From: Devosia yakushimensis
GTDB lineage: Bacteria; Pseudomonadota; Alphaproteobacteria; Rhizobiales; Devosiaceae
Reading direction: 5' to 3'
Assembly: GCF_030159855.1 (NCBI RefSeq)
Contig: NZ_BSNG01000001.1
Location: 2,666,001-2,730,000, forward strand
Length of the DNA stretch: 64,000 nt
Positions 33,741-42,229 of this stretch are shown here, piece by piece; positions within the stretch are counted from its first letter, which is position 1, and every line of letters begins with the position of its first letter. The position numbers were made by a program, and so were the translations under genes. The notes under the pieces were generated by a model. It was not told where the DNA came from, did no database searches, and saw nothing but the letters and a program-made list of their open reading frames with translations.

Positions 33741-34598
33741 TCACCGGCAAGGTTCGGGCGATGGCGTTTCGAGTGCGGCAATTTCAGGATTGAGGATAAG
33801 CACGGTGCCGCTCCCCTGCCGGGCGATCTCCGCAATAACGCTGTCCAGCCGGCGGTTCTCGAACACCAGCCTGCCCCGCCGCCAGGCCGTGACCTGTTCG
33901 GCATTGACGGCGAGGGTGGAGAGCGGCGCGGCCGCCCCATAGATGGCCTGCTCGTTGGCGCCGAGTTCGGCCTGGCCCTGCCGCGTATCGGCCACCGCGA
34001 CGCGTCCCTCGATCACAGTCACAAAGACCTTGCCGTCTCGAATATCGACATCGAATTGAGTGCCCAGAACGCGCGCTTCGCCACCCGCGGCCCGGACAAT
34101 AAAGGGCCTCTCGGCGTCGGCGGCCACGGCAAATGTGGCCTGTCCCTCATGCAATGTGATGGTTCGCCTCTCCGGCTTGAGTTCAACCGAAAAGGCAGAA
34201 GAAGCATTGAGTTGCACGGTCGAGCCGTCGGCCAGTGTGATGGTGCGCTGCTCGCCGCTGCCAGTAGCATAGTCGGCGAGAAACGAGCGGAACACTCCCG
34301 AAGACATAACAGCCGCGCCGGCCACGAGCGCCGCGCCGCCGCCCAGAACAGCGCGCCGGGTGACTCGCTTGCGGCGCTCGGCCTGCTGCGCCGGTTCGCC
34401 GGCAACGCCCACTCCATACCAGATCGCTTCCGCCTTCTGGGCGGCCGCCTCATGGGCAAGGCTGCGACCCCGCCAGTCGCGAAAGGCCCGGGCATCGTCC
34501 GCCGTAGCGTGGCCGGATTGCAGCTTGACGATCCAATCGATGGCCTCGTCGCTGAGTGCCCGCTCGGAATTCGCGCTGCCTTCGCTTTGTCGTCGCAT
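33741..34598 (-). CDS. FecR-like anti-sigma factor, C-terminally short
   Basis: A 285-residue protein, preceded by AGGAAG. The N-terminal cytosolic part (residues 1-80) has the FecR opening EAIDWIVKLQSG and ARAFRDWRG. One membrane helix follows (about residues 84-106, with RRAVLGGGAALVAG), then the periplasmic FecR domain (LADGSTVQLNASSAFSVEL, GEARVLGTQFDVD, VTVIEGRVAV). The typical C-terminal STN-like unit begins (FENRRLDSVIAEIARQ) but ends abruptly 27 residues later, so the protein looks about 40-50 residues shorter than usual. A true short variant or a late frameshift are both possible. It would relay the heme signal from the receptor to the sigma factor. Confidence 0.85.
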   Translation of the reverse strand: MRRQSEGSANSERALSDEAIDWIVKLQSGHATADDARAFRDWRGRSLAHEAAAQKAEAIWYGVGVAGEPAQQAERRKRVTRRAVLGGGAALVAGAAVMSSGVFRSFLADYATGSGEQRTITLADGSTVQLNASSAFSVELKPERRTITLHEGQATFAVAADAERPFIVRAAGGEARVLGTQFDVDIRDGKVFVTVIEGRVAVADTRQGQAELGANEQAIYGAAAPLSTLAVNAEQVTAWRRGRLVFENRRLDSVIAEIARQGSGTVLILNPEIAALETPSPEPCR

Positions 34599-34714
34599 GG
34601 CTTCCTGCGCTCCTCATCTGCCGACGATGGTCTCTGCATCCGAACGAGGCGGATGAGACAGCCTCATCTATAGAAGACGAACCGAGGACGGCGATCTTGC
34701 ACCGCATCCGCACA

Positions 34715-35257
34715 TCAATTTTCACTCCCGATGTGCCGGAAGTGATCGCGGCAATGTCGTAGTGCCTGTGCCAGATATTTGGCGACCATGCTTTGGGAGA
34801 CTCCAAGGCGTTTGGCGATCTCACCATGCGAGAGACCCTCGCAACGGTTCAGCAGCAACGCATACCTGGCCTTGGGAGGAAGTGTAGCGAGCGCTATGAC
34901 CAGTTGCCGAAGATGATCGCGATCAATGGCAATGGTCTCGGGTCCAGGGGTGGCATCGGCGATAGCAGCAAGCACCGCCTCATCGCTTATGGCTCGGGCG
35001 CCATGGCGGCGTTCGCGGCGAAAGAGATCGACCGCTATATTGCTGGCCACCCGAAGGATGAACGCCTGCCGGTCGCGGATGGGAAGACGCTGCTTGTCAT
35101 CGGGCAGGGCATCCAGGCGTATCCAGGTCTCCTGCAGCGCCTCCTCGGCAATATCAGGCGATTTTGTGTGGTAGCTGAGGCGATCGCAAAGACTCCGCCA
35201 ATGCGCCAGATAGACCCCGATCAGATCGTCGCGCGTACTGGAAACACCTACCGCCAT
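34715..35257 (-). CDS. ECF sigma factor, FecI type
   Basis: A protein of 180 residues from the ATG at 35257. Region 2 is seen in SPDIAEEALQETWIRL and FILRVASNIAVDLFRRERR (about residues 35-85), region 4 in LPPKARYALLLNRCEGLSHGEIAKRLGVS (about residues 130-158) with the HTH. An upstream ATG at 35332 is in frame, but a consensus-like promoter at 35342-35370 would leave it with almost no leader, so the later start is preferred. It probably directs transcription of the receptor and heme oxygenase genes when FecR and the receptor sense ligand. Confidence 0.88.
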   Translation of the reverse strand: MAVGVSSTRDDLIGVYLAHWRSLCDRLSYHTKSPDIAEEALQETWIRLDALPDDKQRLPIRDRQAFILRVASNIAVDLFRRERRHGARAISDEAVLAAIADATPGPETIAIDRDHLRQLVIALATLPPKARYALLLNRCEGLSHGEIAKRLGVSQSMVAKYLAQALRHCRDHFRHIGSEN

Positions 35258-35341
35258 GGCACTGCAATCAACCTCGCTCAGGCAAAGCGCCATTCCGAAC
35301 CCGGTGGCCCACCGCGGCGGCATAAACTTCACGTTCTGCGG

Positions 35342-35370
35342 TTAAAACAAAACCTTCCTAAAATTGTCAA
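35342..35370 (-). promoter_or_regulatory. Housekeeping-type promoter of the ECF sigma gene
   Basis: On the minus strand TTGACA (35365-35370) and TTTTAA (35342-35347) are separated by exactly 17 nt in an A+T-rich patch. A TCAA-N7-TTGA inverted repeat at 35368-35382 overlaps the -35 element and could be a repressor site. Confidence 0.5.
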
Positions 35371-35394
35371 GTTAAGATTGATAGTAAGGAAAGT

Positions 35395-35660
35395 TGACTA
35401 CAAACCGCAGTACAATGAGGAGCGGCAACTCTGGCATGTCGATGTCGCCATAGATCAGCCCGACCAGTTCTCTCTTTGTCCGGCTGGCTCTCGCCCGCTA
35501 CCAGCCCGACAGCATTGGGGCTGTCACCTTTCTGGGTCCGTTCGCTGCGATTTTGTCCAGCTGACGCCCGACCGGACGCTCAGCGTCAGCCGGGCCGACA
35601 GCGAGCACATCCGCGTCCTCGTGACCGGTCCGGCGGGGCGACGCGCTCCAGCGCGGGAAG
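35395..35660 (+). pseudogene. Frameshifted gene remnant, family not identified
   Basis: Three protein-like pieces follow each other in the right order but in alternating frames: LWHVDVAID (35429-35455), then FVRLALARYQP (from 35475, shifted frame), then DFVQLTPDRTLSV and HIRVLVTGPAG (from 35549, first frame again). Joined, they would read as one continuous beta-rich domain. There is no start codon or ribosome binding site. The pattern looks like a decayed fragment of a larger protein. I recall similar motifs in large uncharacterised bacterial proteins but cannot name the family. Confidence 0.5.
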
Positions 35661-35754
35661 CGGACGAGCCGCCGGCGCCGCTTCATATGTTCGACGGGTC
35701 CGCCCGTAGCCGCGGACACGCCAGTAAATGCGCAGTCGAAAGTGCCTACGTCGA

Positions 35755-36483
35755 TCAGATGTCCTGGTTTTGCGGCAGGAGTACCAGATCTCGCACGGTG
35801 GCATTGGCCGGGCGCGTCAGCATGAACAGCAGCGCGTCGGCGACGTCCTCGCACTGCAACCCGGCATGGGCGGCAACGCGGCGTTCGATCTCCGCCTCGT
35901 CAGTCAGGCCCCAGAGTTCGTTGAGCACGATGCCGGGCGCCAGCGCGCCGATGCGCACATTATGGGGGGCAATCTGGCGGCGCACGCCGTGAACGAAGGA
36001 CTGCACAGCGTGTTTGCTGGCGCTATAGACCGGCTCCCAATGAATGGCCTGATGCCCCGAAATGGAGCTGGTGACCACGATATCGCCGCTCCGCCGCTCG
36101 ATCATGCCGGGCAGCACGGCCCGGACGGCGCGGAAGATGGAATTGACGTTGACGCTCAACACATTGTCCCACACATCGGGATCGCCCTGAGCGACGTCGC
36201 CGGTGACATAGCTGCCGGCATTGGCGAACAGAATATCGACCTGACCGAAGCGGTCCAAGGCGGTCTGGACCATGGCGTCGACATGGGCCGGCTGGGTCAG
36301 ATCGGCGGGGACGACGATGGTCTCGCCACCCAATTCATCCTTGAGCGCCTGCAGCTTATCGGCCGAGCGGGCAACGAGGGCGAGGCGCGCCCCCTGCCCG
36401 GCCAGCATGCGGGCGGCGGCGCGGCCAATGCCCGAGCTGGCGCCGGTGACAATGGCGACTTTGCCATTGATTGATTGTGCCAT
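35755..36483 (-). CDS. SDR polyol dehydrogenase, ribitol-2-dehydrogenase-like (1)
   Basis: A 242-residue NAD(P)-dependent enzyme starting at the ATG at 36483 (GGAGGACAATC upstream). The Rossmann motif is TGASSGIGRA (about residues 13-22), followed by NAG, and the catalytic set is Ser in VVTSSISGHQ and Tyr-x3-Lys in YSASKHA. The SISGH...WEPVYSASK stretch and the C-terminal RDLVLLPQNQDI match ribitol 2-dehydrogenases, which oxidise a polyol to a ketose. Its close paralogue lies at 48106-48834. It is second in a two-gene operon behind another SDR, divergent from the 3-epimerase gene. Confidence 0.88.
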   Translation of the reverse strand: MAQSINGKVAIVTGASSGIGRAAARMLAGQGARLALVARSADKLQALKDELGGETIVVPADLTQPAHVDAMVQTALDRFGQVDILFANAGSYVTGDVAQGDPDVWDNVLSVNVNSIFRAVRAVLPGMIERRSGDIVVTSSISGHQAIHWEPVYSASKHAVQSFVHGVRRQIAPHNVRIGALAPGIVLNELWGLTDEAEIERRVAAHAGLQCEDVADALLFMLTRPANATVRDLVLLPQNQDI

Positions 36484-36507
36484 GATTGTCCTCCCTGGCA
36501 TGTTGGA

Positions 36508-37269
36508 TCAGCGGATGGTGTAGCCGCCATCGATCATCAGATTGGCGCCGTTGACCATTTCGGCGGCGTCGCTGGCGAGATAGAGCGCGGCGAGCGCCAC
36601 TTCGGCAGGTTGAGCAAAACGACGGGTGGGGATTTCGGCGCGGGCCTTTTCGCCCTTTTCACCGGACCAACCGACCTTGGCCAATTCGGTTTCGACCACT
36701 GTGGGCGAGATGCAATTGGCGGTGATGCCGCGTGGGCCCCATTCCAGCGCCAGGCAATTGGTCATGCCGATGAGGCCGGCCTTGCTGGCGCTATAGGCGA
36801 CGTGTTCGGCAATGCCCACTATTCCGGCCTGGGAGGCGATGGTGATGACGCGGCCCCAGCCGGCTTTGAGCATGGTGGGGGCGCAGGCTTTGGCGAAAAG
36901 GAATGGCGCACGCAGGTTGATCGCCATGGTCAGGTCCCATGCTTCAATGGGCAAGTCTTCGGCCGGCGCTAGAATGCCGATGCCGGCATTGTTGATCAGG
37001 ATATCGATACGGCCGAAATGGGCGGTGCATTCGGCGGCGAAGCGCTCGATGGCAGCGGCGTCGGCAATATCAAAAGTCCAGGCGCGGTGTGGCGCGCCCA
37101 GCTTTTCGGCGGTTACTACATGCTGGTCGGCACGATCCACCAGGGCCAAGAGCGCGCCACGTTCGGCGAAGGCTTCCACCATGGCCTGGCCAATGCCGCC
37201 GGCGGCGCCGGTGATCACCACGACCTTGCCGGTGAGGTCAAAGGCATCGGAAAAATTGAACTGGCTCAC
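36508..37269 (-). CDS. SDR family dehydrogenase (D-threitol/polyol dehydrogenase-like)
   Basis: A 253-residue enzyme with a GTG start at 37269; GGAGGAATAGC upstream decides this over an ATG 150 nt earlier. It has FDLTGKVVVITGAAGGIGQAM (cofactor-binding glycine motif), INNAGIG, a catalytic Ser in ITIASQAG and YSASK. Its sequence style is that of D-threitol, galactitol and related polyol dehydrogenases. It is encoded divergently from the ketohexose 3-epimerase, with a perfect operator-like repeat between them, so both probably answer to the same sugar. Confidence 0.88.
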   Translation of the reverse strand: MSQFNFSDAFDLTGKVVVITGAAGGIGQAMVEAFAERGALLALVDRADQHVVTAEKLGAPHRAWTFDIADAAAIERFAAECTAHFGRIDILINNAGIGILAPAEDLPIEAWDLTMAINLRAPFLFAKACAPTMLKAGWGRVITIASQAGIVGIAEHVAYSASKAGLIGMTNCLALEWGPRGITANCISPTVVETELAKVGWSGEKGEKARAEIPTRRFAQPAEVALAALYLASDAAEMVNGANLMIDGGYTIR

Positions 37270-37358
37270 GCTATTCCTCCCGCGTCTGAGCGGCCGTGAG
37301 CAGGACTCCGGCCCGTTGATTGATGCGGAAGCTATATGGGGTTGGACTTGCCGGCAAG

Positions 37359-37383
37359 TTTGTTTGCTGCTAATGCAAACAAA
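37359..37383. promoter_or_regulatory. Perfect 9-bp inverted repeat in divergent promoter
   Basis: TTTGTTTGC (37359-37367) and GCAAACAAA (37375-37383) flank a 7-nt spacer. The site lies between the divergent SDR (start 37269) and 3-epimerase (start 37476) genes, where a regulator could control both. Its half-site TGTTTGC also occurs in the operators at 53368 and 59121, but with a different spacing. Confidence 0.55.
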
Positions 37384-37475
37384 AGATCGTGGGAGGAGAG
37401 ACACGATCCTGGCCGGCAAGGCCCCAGAACACTCTCAACAAGAATACTCGAATTGTCAGACCACAGGATCACGAC

Positions 37476-38360
37476 ATGAAAACGCTTGGCATTCACTCGT
37501 TCGTCTGGACGGGCGGCACCACCCAGCAAGAGCTTGAAGGCGCGATGGAAAAGTCCCATCGCCTGGGCTATGGGCTGATCGAATTCCCCCGCCTCGACCC
37601 CTCCAAGTTTGACGTGGCCTGGCTCGCTCAGCGCCTGCGCGACTATAATCTGAAAGTCGTGGTCACCATGGGCCTGCCGGCCGATAGCGACATTTCCAGC
37701 GAAGACCTGGACAGCGTCAAGCGCGGCGAAGCGGCACTCAATGATGCCGTCGCCGTGACGCGCGACCTGGGCGGCGAAAAGCTGGGCGGCATCATCTTCT
37801 CAGCGCACAACAAATACCGCTCGATGCCGACCAAGAAGGGCTGGGACAATAGTGTCGCCGCCATGGCGCGCGTGGCCGAAAAGGCCAAGGCTTCCGGCGT
37901 TTCGATGAATCTGGAGATCGTCAACCGGTTCGAGAGCAATCTGCTCAACACGACAGCGCAGGGCCTGGCCTATATCGAGGCCACCGGCTCGGACAATGTG
38001 TTCCTGCATCTCGATACGTTCCACATGAATATCGAGGAAAACAACCCGGCCGCCGCTATCAAGCTGGCTGGCAAGAAGCTGGGCTATTTCCATGTTGGCG
38101 AGAATTATCGCGGCTATCTCGGCACCGGCACGATCGACTTCCCGGCAATTTTCGACGCCCTCGTCGCCATCGGTTACGACGACTACGTGACCTTTGAATC
38201 CTTCTCCACCAAGGTGGTGGATGAGGACCTGTCGATCACCTGCGGCATCTGGCGAGACACCTGGGTCGACAATGTGGAAGTCGCCCGCCTCGCCAAGGTC
38301 TTTATCGAATCCCGTTATGACGAAGCGCTGCGCAAGGCCGAGATCGGCCGCACCGCCTGA
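37476..38360 (+). CDS. Ketohexose 3-epimerase (D-tagatose/D-psicose 3-epimerase family)
   Basis: A 294-residue TIM-barrel enzyme of the AP endonuclease 2/xylose isomerase-like superfamily. The metal and catalytic sites of D-tagatose 3-epimerases are visible: Glu in NLEIVNRFE (about residue 150), HLDTFHMNIEE (Asp about 183), HVGENYRG (His about 209) and VTFESF (Glu about 245). These enzymes invert C3 of free ketohexoses (tagatose/sorbose, fructose/psicose) with Mn or Co. It follows a perfect operator-like repeat and precedes a hairpin and the importer operon. The exact sugar is uncertain; L-ribulose 3-epimerase-type specificity is also possible. Confidence 0.88.
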   Translation: MKTLGIHSFVWTGGTTQQELEGAMEKSHRLGYGLIEFPRLDPSKFDVAWLAQRLRDYNLKVVVTMGLPADSDISSEDLDSVKRGEAALNDAVAVTRDLGGEKLGGIIFSAHNKYRSMPTKKGWDNSVAAMARVAEKAKASGVSMNLEIVNRFESNLLNTTAQGLAYIEATGSDNVFLHLDTFHMNIEENNPAAAIKLAGKKLGYFHVGENYRGYLGTGTIDFPAIFDALVAIGYDDYVTFESFSTKVVDEDLSITCGIWRDTWVDNVEVARLAKVFIESRYDEALRKAEIGRTA

Positions 38361-38364
38361 GTGT

Positions 38365-38409
38365 TATTTGCTGCCGGGCACGTGTTGACTCACTGCCCGG
38401 CAGCAAATA
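38365..38409 (+). terminator. Very strong hairpin after the 3-epimerase gene
   Basis: A perfect 16-bp stem (arms 38365-38380 and 38394-38409, 13-nt loop) begins 4 nt after the stop codon. No T-run follows. It may stop most transcription or protect the upstream mRNA, giving different expression of epimerase and importer genes. Confidence 0.65.
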
Positions 38410-38434
38410 TGTTTGGTGTCACAACGAACATATT
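38406..38434. promoter_or_regulatory. Operator-like inverted repeat before the importer operon
   Basis: AATATGTT (38406-38413) and AACATATT (38427-38434) are perfect complements with a 13-nt spacer. The site overlaps the 3' foot of the preceding hairpin and lies 35 nt before the proposed start codon, where a bound protein could block transcription. Confidence 0.5.
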
Positions 38435-38468
38435 AGAGCCAGCGCGACTGGCCGGTTCGGAGGAGCAA

Positions 38469-40016
38469 TTGGCTACACCTATAACCACCGGCACCGTGCC
38501 GGCACAGGATTTGAGCGCCCATGGCTATGCCGTGGAAGCCGATGTGCTGCTGGCCGCCACCGATATTGCCAAGGCGTTTTCTGGCGTGCCGGCCCTGCTC
38601 GATGGCCGCATCAAGCTCAAGCGCGGCAGTGTGCATGCGCTATGCGGCGGCAATGGCGCGGGCAAATCGACCTTTCTCAATATCCTGATGGGCCTGTTGC
38701 GGCCTGACAGCGGCACCGTCATGCGCGAAGGGCGCGTGGTGCATTACGCTTCGGCCGCCGAGGCGCTTGAGGATGGCATTGCCATCATCACCCAGGAACT
38801 CAGCCCCGTGCTCGACATGACCGTGGCCGAGAATATCTATCTCGGCCGCGAACCGCGCCGGGGTGGCTGGTTCACCGACACGGCCAAGATGGTGGCCGAT
38901 GCCACGGCATTGTTTGCGCGGCTCAATTTCAATATCGACGCCAATGCCATTATGCGTGACCTGTCGGTTGCCAAGATGCAATTGGTTGAAATCGCCAAGG
39001 CGATCAGCCGGGAAAGCCAGATTCTGATCATGGATGAGCCGACTTCGGCCATTGGTGAGAAGGAAGCCGGCACGCTGTTTGAGGCGATCCGCTCGCTGCA
39101 GGCGCAGGGCGTGGGCATTATCTATGTGTCGCACCGGCTGACCGACATTTTTGCCATTGCCGACGAATATACCGTGTTCCGCGATGGCCGCTATATCGAG
39201 TCCGGGCCGCTCGCCAATATCGACCGCCAGCGGCTGATCGGGCTGATCGTGGGTCGTGACCTGCGCGACCAGGAGCCCCGCCCGGCCCGCGAGCGCAGTG
39301 AACTCCTGCTCGAGGCCAGCGATTATTCGCGCAAGGGCCAGTTCGAGGACATTTCCCTCAGCGTCGCCAAGGGCGAAATCCTGGGGCTTTATGGGCTGAT
39401 GGGGGCCGGGCGCAGCGAATTTGCCAATGCGCTTTATGGCAATGCGCCCAAGGATAGCGGTTCGGTCAAGGTGCGCGGCAGCGCGCTGACGATCAAGGCA
39501 CCATCCGATGCGCTGCGTGGCGGCATTGCCATGATCACCGAGGATCGCAAGGGCACGGGCCTGGTGCTCTCGGCCTCGGTCAGCGAAAATATCGTGATGG
39601 CGGCGCTGCATCGGTTTTCGCGCTTCGGTTTCATGAGCCGCAGCCGCGAGTTCAAGACCGTCACCGACCAGATCGCCCGCTTCCGCATTCGCACCGCTTC
39701 CAAGGACCTGGCGGTGCAGAATTTGAGCGGCGGCAATCAGCAGAAAGTGGTGTTCGCGCGGTGTGTGGAAACCGACCCGGTTATCCTGATCTGCGATGAA
39801 CCGACGCGCGGCATCGACGAAGGCGCCAAGCGCGAGATCTATAGCTTCCTTTCCGAATTTGCGGCCCGCGGCAACGCGGTGCTGATGATCTCCTCGGAAA
39901 TCCCAGAAATCCTAGCCAATGCAGACCGGATCATCGTCTTCCGTCGCGGTCGCATCGCCGGCGAAATGTTCGCTGCCGACGCGACCCAGGAAGCCCTTGT
40001 CCATCTCGCCAGCTGA
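38469..40016 (+). CDS. Two-domain sugar ABC importer ATPase (RbsA/XylG type)
   Basis: A 515-residue protein with two nucleotide-binding domains. I propose the TTG at 38469 as start: GGAGGAG lies just upstream, whereas the in-frame ATG at 38361 falls before the hairpin and the one at 38409 has no ribosome binding site. Domain 1 has GGNGAGKST, LSVAKMQLVEI (a diverged signature, as is usual in this family) and ILIMDEPTSAI. Domain 2 has GLMGAGRSE, LSGGNQQKVV and ILICDEPTRGID. It powers the permease encoded 15 nt downstream. Ribose, xylose, galactitol and similar importers have this layout. Confidence 0.92.
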   Translation: MATPITTGTVPAQDLSAHGYAVEADVLLAATDIAKAFSGVPALLDGRIKLKRGSVHALCGGNGAGKSTFLNILMGLLRPDSGTVMREGRVVHYASAAEALEDGIAIITQELSPVLDMTVAENIYLGREPRRGGWFTDTAKMVADATALFARLNFNIDANAIMRDLSVAKMQLVEIAKAISRESQILIMDEPTSAIGEKEAGTLFEAIRSLQAQGVGIIYVSHRLTDIFAIADEYTVFRDGRYIESGPLANIDRQRLIGLIVGRDLRDQEPRPARERSELLLEASDYSRKGQFEDISLSVAKGEILGLYGLMGAGRSEFANALYGNAPKDSGSVKVRGSALTIKAPSDALRGGIAMITEDRKGTGLVLSASVSENIVMAALHRFSRFGFMSRSREFKTVTDQIARFRIRTASKDLAVQNLSGGNQQKVVFARCVETDPVILICDEPTRGIDEGAKREIYSFLSEFAARGNAVLMISSEIPEILANADRIIVFRRGRIAGEMFAADATQEALVHLAS

Positions 40017-40031
40017 TCGCAGGACCCAGCC

Positions 40032-41012
40032 ATGACTGTTGAATTGTCCCCCACTTCCACCGATAGCCGACGCGCCATGGCCGGACGGCTGCTGTCGCGC
40101 TACGGCATTCTGCTGGCCTTCATCATCCTGTTTGTGGTGCTGTCTTTCGCGCATCAAAATTTCCTGTCGACCGGCAATATCACCAATGTGCTGCGGCAGG
40201 TGTCGATCAACGGCATCCTGGCGGTGGGCATGACCTTCGTCATCCTGACCGGCGGCATCGATCTGTCGATTGGATCGGTGCTGGCTTTTGCCGGCATTGT
40301 GGCGGGCATGCTGGTGACGGGGGCCGATCCGTCCAATCCGGCGCTGGCCCTGTTGGCCGCCGTGGGTGTCGGGGCAGCGTTCGGCGCGGTCAATGGCGTG
40401 CTGATTGCGCGGTTCAAGGTCACAGCCTTTGTGGCGTCGCTGGGCATGCTCTCGATGGCGCGCGGCGCGACGCTGCTGATCAGCGATGGGCGGCCGGTGC
40501 CGAACCTGAGCGCGGAATTCCGTTGGCTGGGTCAGGGCTTTGTCGGCCCGATCCCGGTGCCGGTGATCGCCTTTGCCATCGTGTTCCTGCTTGCCTGGAT
40601 CGTGCTGCGCTTCACCGTTTATGGCCGCTGGATCTATGCCGTGGGCGGCAATGTGCGCAGCGCCCGCACCAGCGGCATTCCCACCCGAACGGTGGTGTTC
40701 TCGGCCTATCTGATCATGGGTGCATTGGCCGGTTTTGCCGGGGCGATCCTGACCGCCCGCACCACCTCCGCCCTGCCCCAGGCGGGCCTCGGCTATGAAC
40801 TCGATGCCATCGCGGCGGTGGTTATCGGGGGCACGAGCCTGGTCGGTGGGGTCGGCTCGGTCGTGTTCACGCTGATTGGCGTGCTCATCATCGGGGTGAT
40901 CGGCAATGGTCTCGATCTGATGGGGGTGTCTTCGTATTACCAGCAGATCGTCAAGGGCGCGATCATTGTCGCTGCCGTGCTGATCGACCGATCCCGCAAT
41001 TCCCAATCCTAA
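40032..41012 (+). CDS. Sugar ABC importer permease (RbsC type)
   Basis: A 326-residue polytopic inner-membrane protein, preceded by AGGA. Landmarks are VGMTFVILTGGIDLSIGSV (about residues 68-86), SLGMLSMARG and VVIGGTSLVGGVGSV near the C-terminus. It forms the channel for the importer whose ATPase precedes and whose binding protein follows. Length and motif order are normal for the family. Confidence 0.93.
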   Translation: MTVELSPTSTDSRRAMAGRLLSRYGILLAFIILFVVLSFAHQNFLSTGNITNVLRQVSINGILAVGMTFVILTGGIDLSIGSVLAFAGIVAGMLVTGADPSNPALALLAAVGVGAAFGAVNGVLIARFKVTAFVASLGMLSMARGATLLISDGRPVPNLSAEFRWLGQGFVGPIPVPVIAFAIVFLLAWIVLRFTVYGRWIYAVGGNVRSARTSGIPTRTVVFSAYLIMGALAGFAGAILTARTTSALPQAGLGYELDAIAAVVIGGTSLVGGVGSVVFTLIGVLIIGVIGNGLDLMGVSSYYQQIVKGAIIVAAVLIDRSRNSQS

Positions 41013-41019
41013 GAATTCC

Positions 41020-41035
41020 CGGCCCGAACGGGCCG
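41020..41035 (+). other. Intra-operon hairpin before the binding-protein gene
   Basis: CGGCCCG (41020-41026) and CGGGCCG (41029-41035) form a 7-bp stem with a 2-nt gap between permease and binding-protein genes. Such hairpins can set mRNA stability. Confidence 0.45.
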
Positions 41036-41068
41036 AGCGAATAGTCACGCCATTAACGGGAGGAACCC

Positions 41069-42088
41069 ATGGCAGTCACTCTTAATCGCCGTCTCATGCT
41101 GGCCGCATTGACCGGCGCCAGCGCCCTGGCCCTGAGCATGGGCACGGCCTATGCCGCCGACTACCGCATTGCTGCGGTGGTGCAGAGCCTGGATACCGAA
41201 TTCAACGTGCTGTGGGCCAATGCGGCCAATGCGCATCCGCTGGTCAAGGACGGTAGTGTCGAGCTGACCATTCTGGATGGCCGGATGGACCCGCTTAACC
41301 AGTCCAACCAGTTCGATACCGCGATCAATGAGAAATATGACGCGATCATCTTCGTGCCGGTCGATATCAATGCCGGCAATGATCCAGTGCAGCGCGCGAG
41401 GGATGCCGGGGTGCCGGTGATCGGTTCGAACACGCTGATCAGCGATACCAGCCTTTACACCGCCTATATCAGCTCCAACGACGTGGCAGCGGGCGAAATC
41501 CTGGCCAAGTCGGTCGTCGACCGCATGGGCGGCAAGGGCAATGTGGTGATCGTGGAAGGCATGATCGGGCAATCGGCCCAGGTGCAGCGCCTCGAAGGCA
41601 TCCAGAAGGCGCTCGCCGCCTATCCCGACGTCAAGGTCATCGAGACACGCACCGCCAATTGGTCGCGTGCTGAATCGCTGACGCTGGTGGAGAACTGGCT
41701 GACTTCGCATGGCGGGGACATTCAGGGCATCATCGCCGAGAATGACGAAATGGCCATCGGCTCGCTCGAAGCGGTTAAGGCCTATGGCCTCGACCCCGCC
41801 AATGTGCCGGTTGCCGGCGTTGATGGGGTGACCGATGCCCTGCTCGCCGTGCAGCGCGGGGAGATGATGTCGACCCTGCAGGATGCCGATGCGCAGGCAC
41901 AGGGTGCAATCGATCTGGCGCTGGCCGCGGCCGAAGGCGAAGGCTATGCGCCAAAGGCTGCGGTGTGGGACGTCAATGGCGGCACGCTGGCCTGGGACAA
42001 TGGCAAGGGCACGCAGTATTCGGTGCCATGGGTGCCGGTGACTGCTGAGAATGTGGAAGCCCTGCTCGCCCTGCGCGAAGCCAAGTAA
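41069..42088 (+). CDS. Periplasmic sugar-binding protein of the ketohexose/polyol locus
   Basis: A 339-residue protein with GGGAGGAA upstream and a signal peptide (LMLAALTGASALALSMGTAYAAD). The mature part is a type I periplasmic binding protein: RIAAVVQSLDTEFNVLWANA, FVPVDINAGNDPVQRARDAGVPVIG, IIAENDEMAIGSLEAVKAYG and VAGVDGVTDAL. It would capture the sugar or polyol for the RbsA/RbsC-type importer of the same operon. The downstream kinase and GatZ-family genes make a tagatose-related polyol or ketohexose the best guess. Confidence 0.92.
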   Translation: MAVTLNRRLMLAALTGASALALSMGTAYAADYRIAAVVQSLDTEFNVLWANAANAHPLVKDGSVELTILDGRMDPLNQSNQFDTAINEKYDAIIFVPVDINAGNDPVQRARDAGVPVIGSNTLISDTSLYTAYISSNDVAAGEILAKSVVDRMGGKGNVVIVEGMIGQSAQVQRLEGIQKALAAYPDVKVIETRTANWSRAESLTLVENWLTSHGGDIQGIIAENDEMAIGSLEAVKAYGLDPANVPVAGVDGVTDALLAVQRGEMMSTLQDADAQAQGAIDLALAAAEGEGYAPKAAVWDVNGGTLAWDNGKGTQYSVPWVPVTAENVEALLALREAK

Positions 42089-42229
42089 TCGCTTTCCCTC
42101 CCGGGAGCGGGGACGGCCTCGGCTGCCCCCGCACTTCGCAATTAGCTGTTCAGTCCCCATGGACAGGTCTGTGCAGGATGAGAAGTCCGGCTAGTAATAG
42201 AGTTTAATGTCCGGCAGCGGCGGTAAGTC

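Noticed and set aside
33704..33940. Overlapping minus-strand frame as the missing FecR C-terminus
   Set aside because: The shifted frame gives a sequence without the expected STN-like pattern and soon stops, so a simple one-base frameshift does not restore the domain.
35368..35382. TCAA-N7-TTGA repeat as a RirA iron-responsive operator
   Set aside because: The half-sites are oriented opposite to the TGA-N9-TCA form I recall for RirA, so it is noted only as a possible repressor site.
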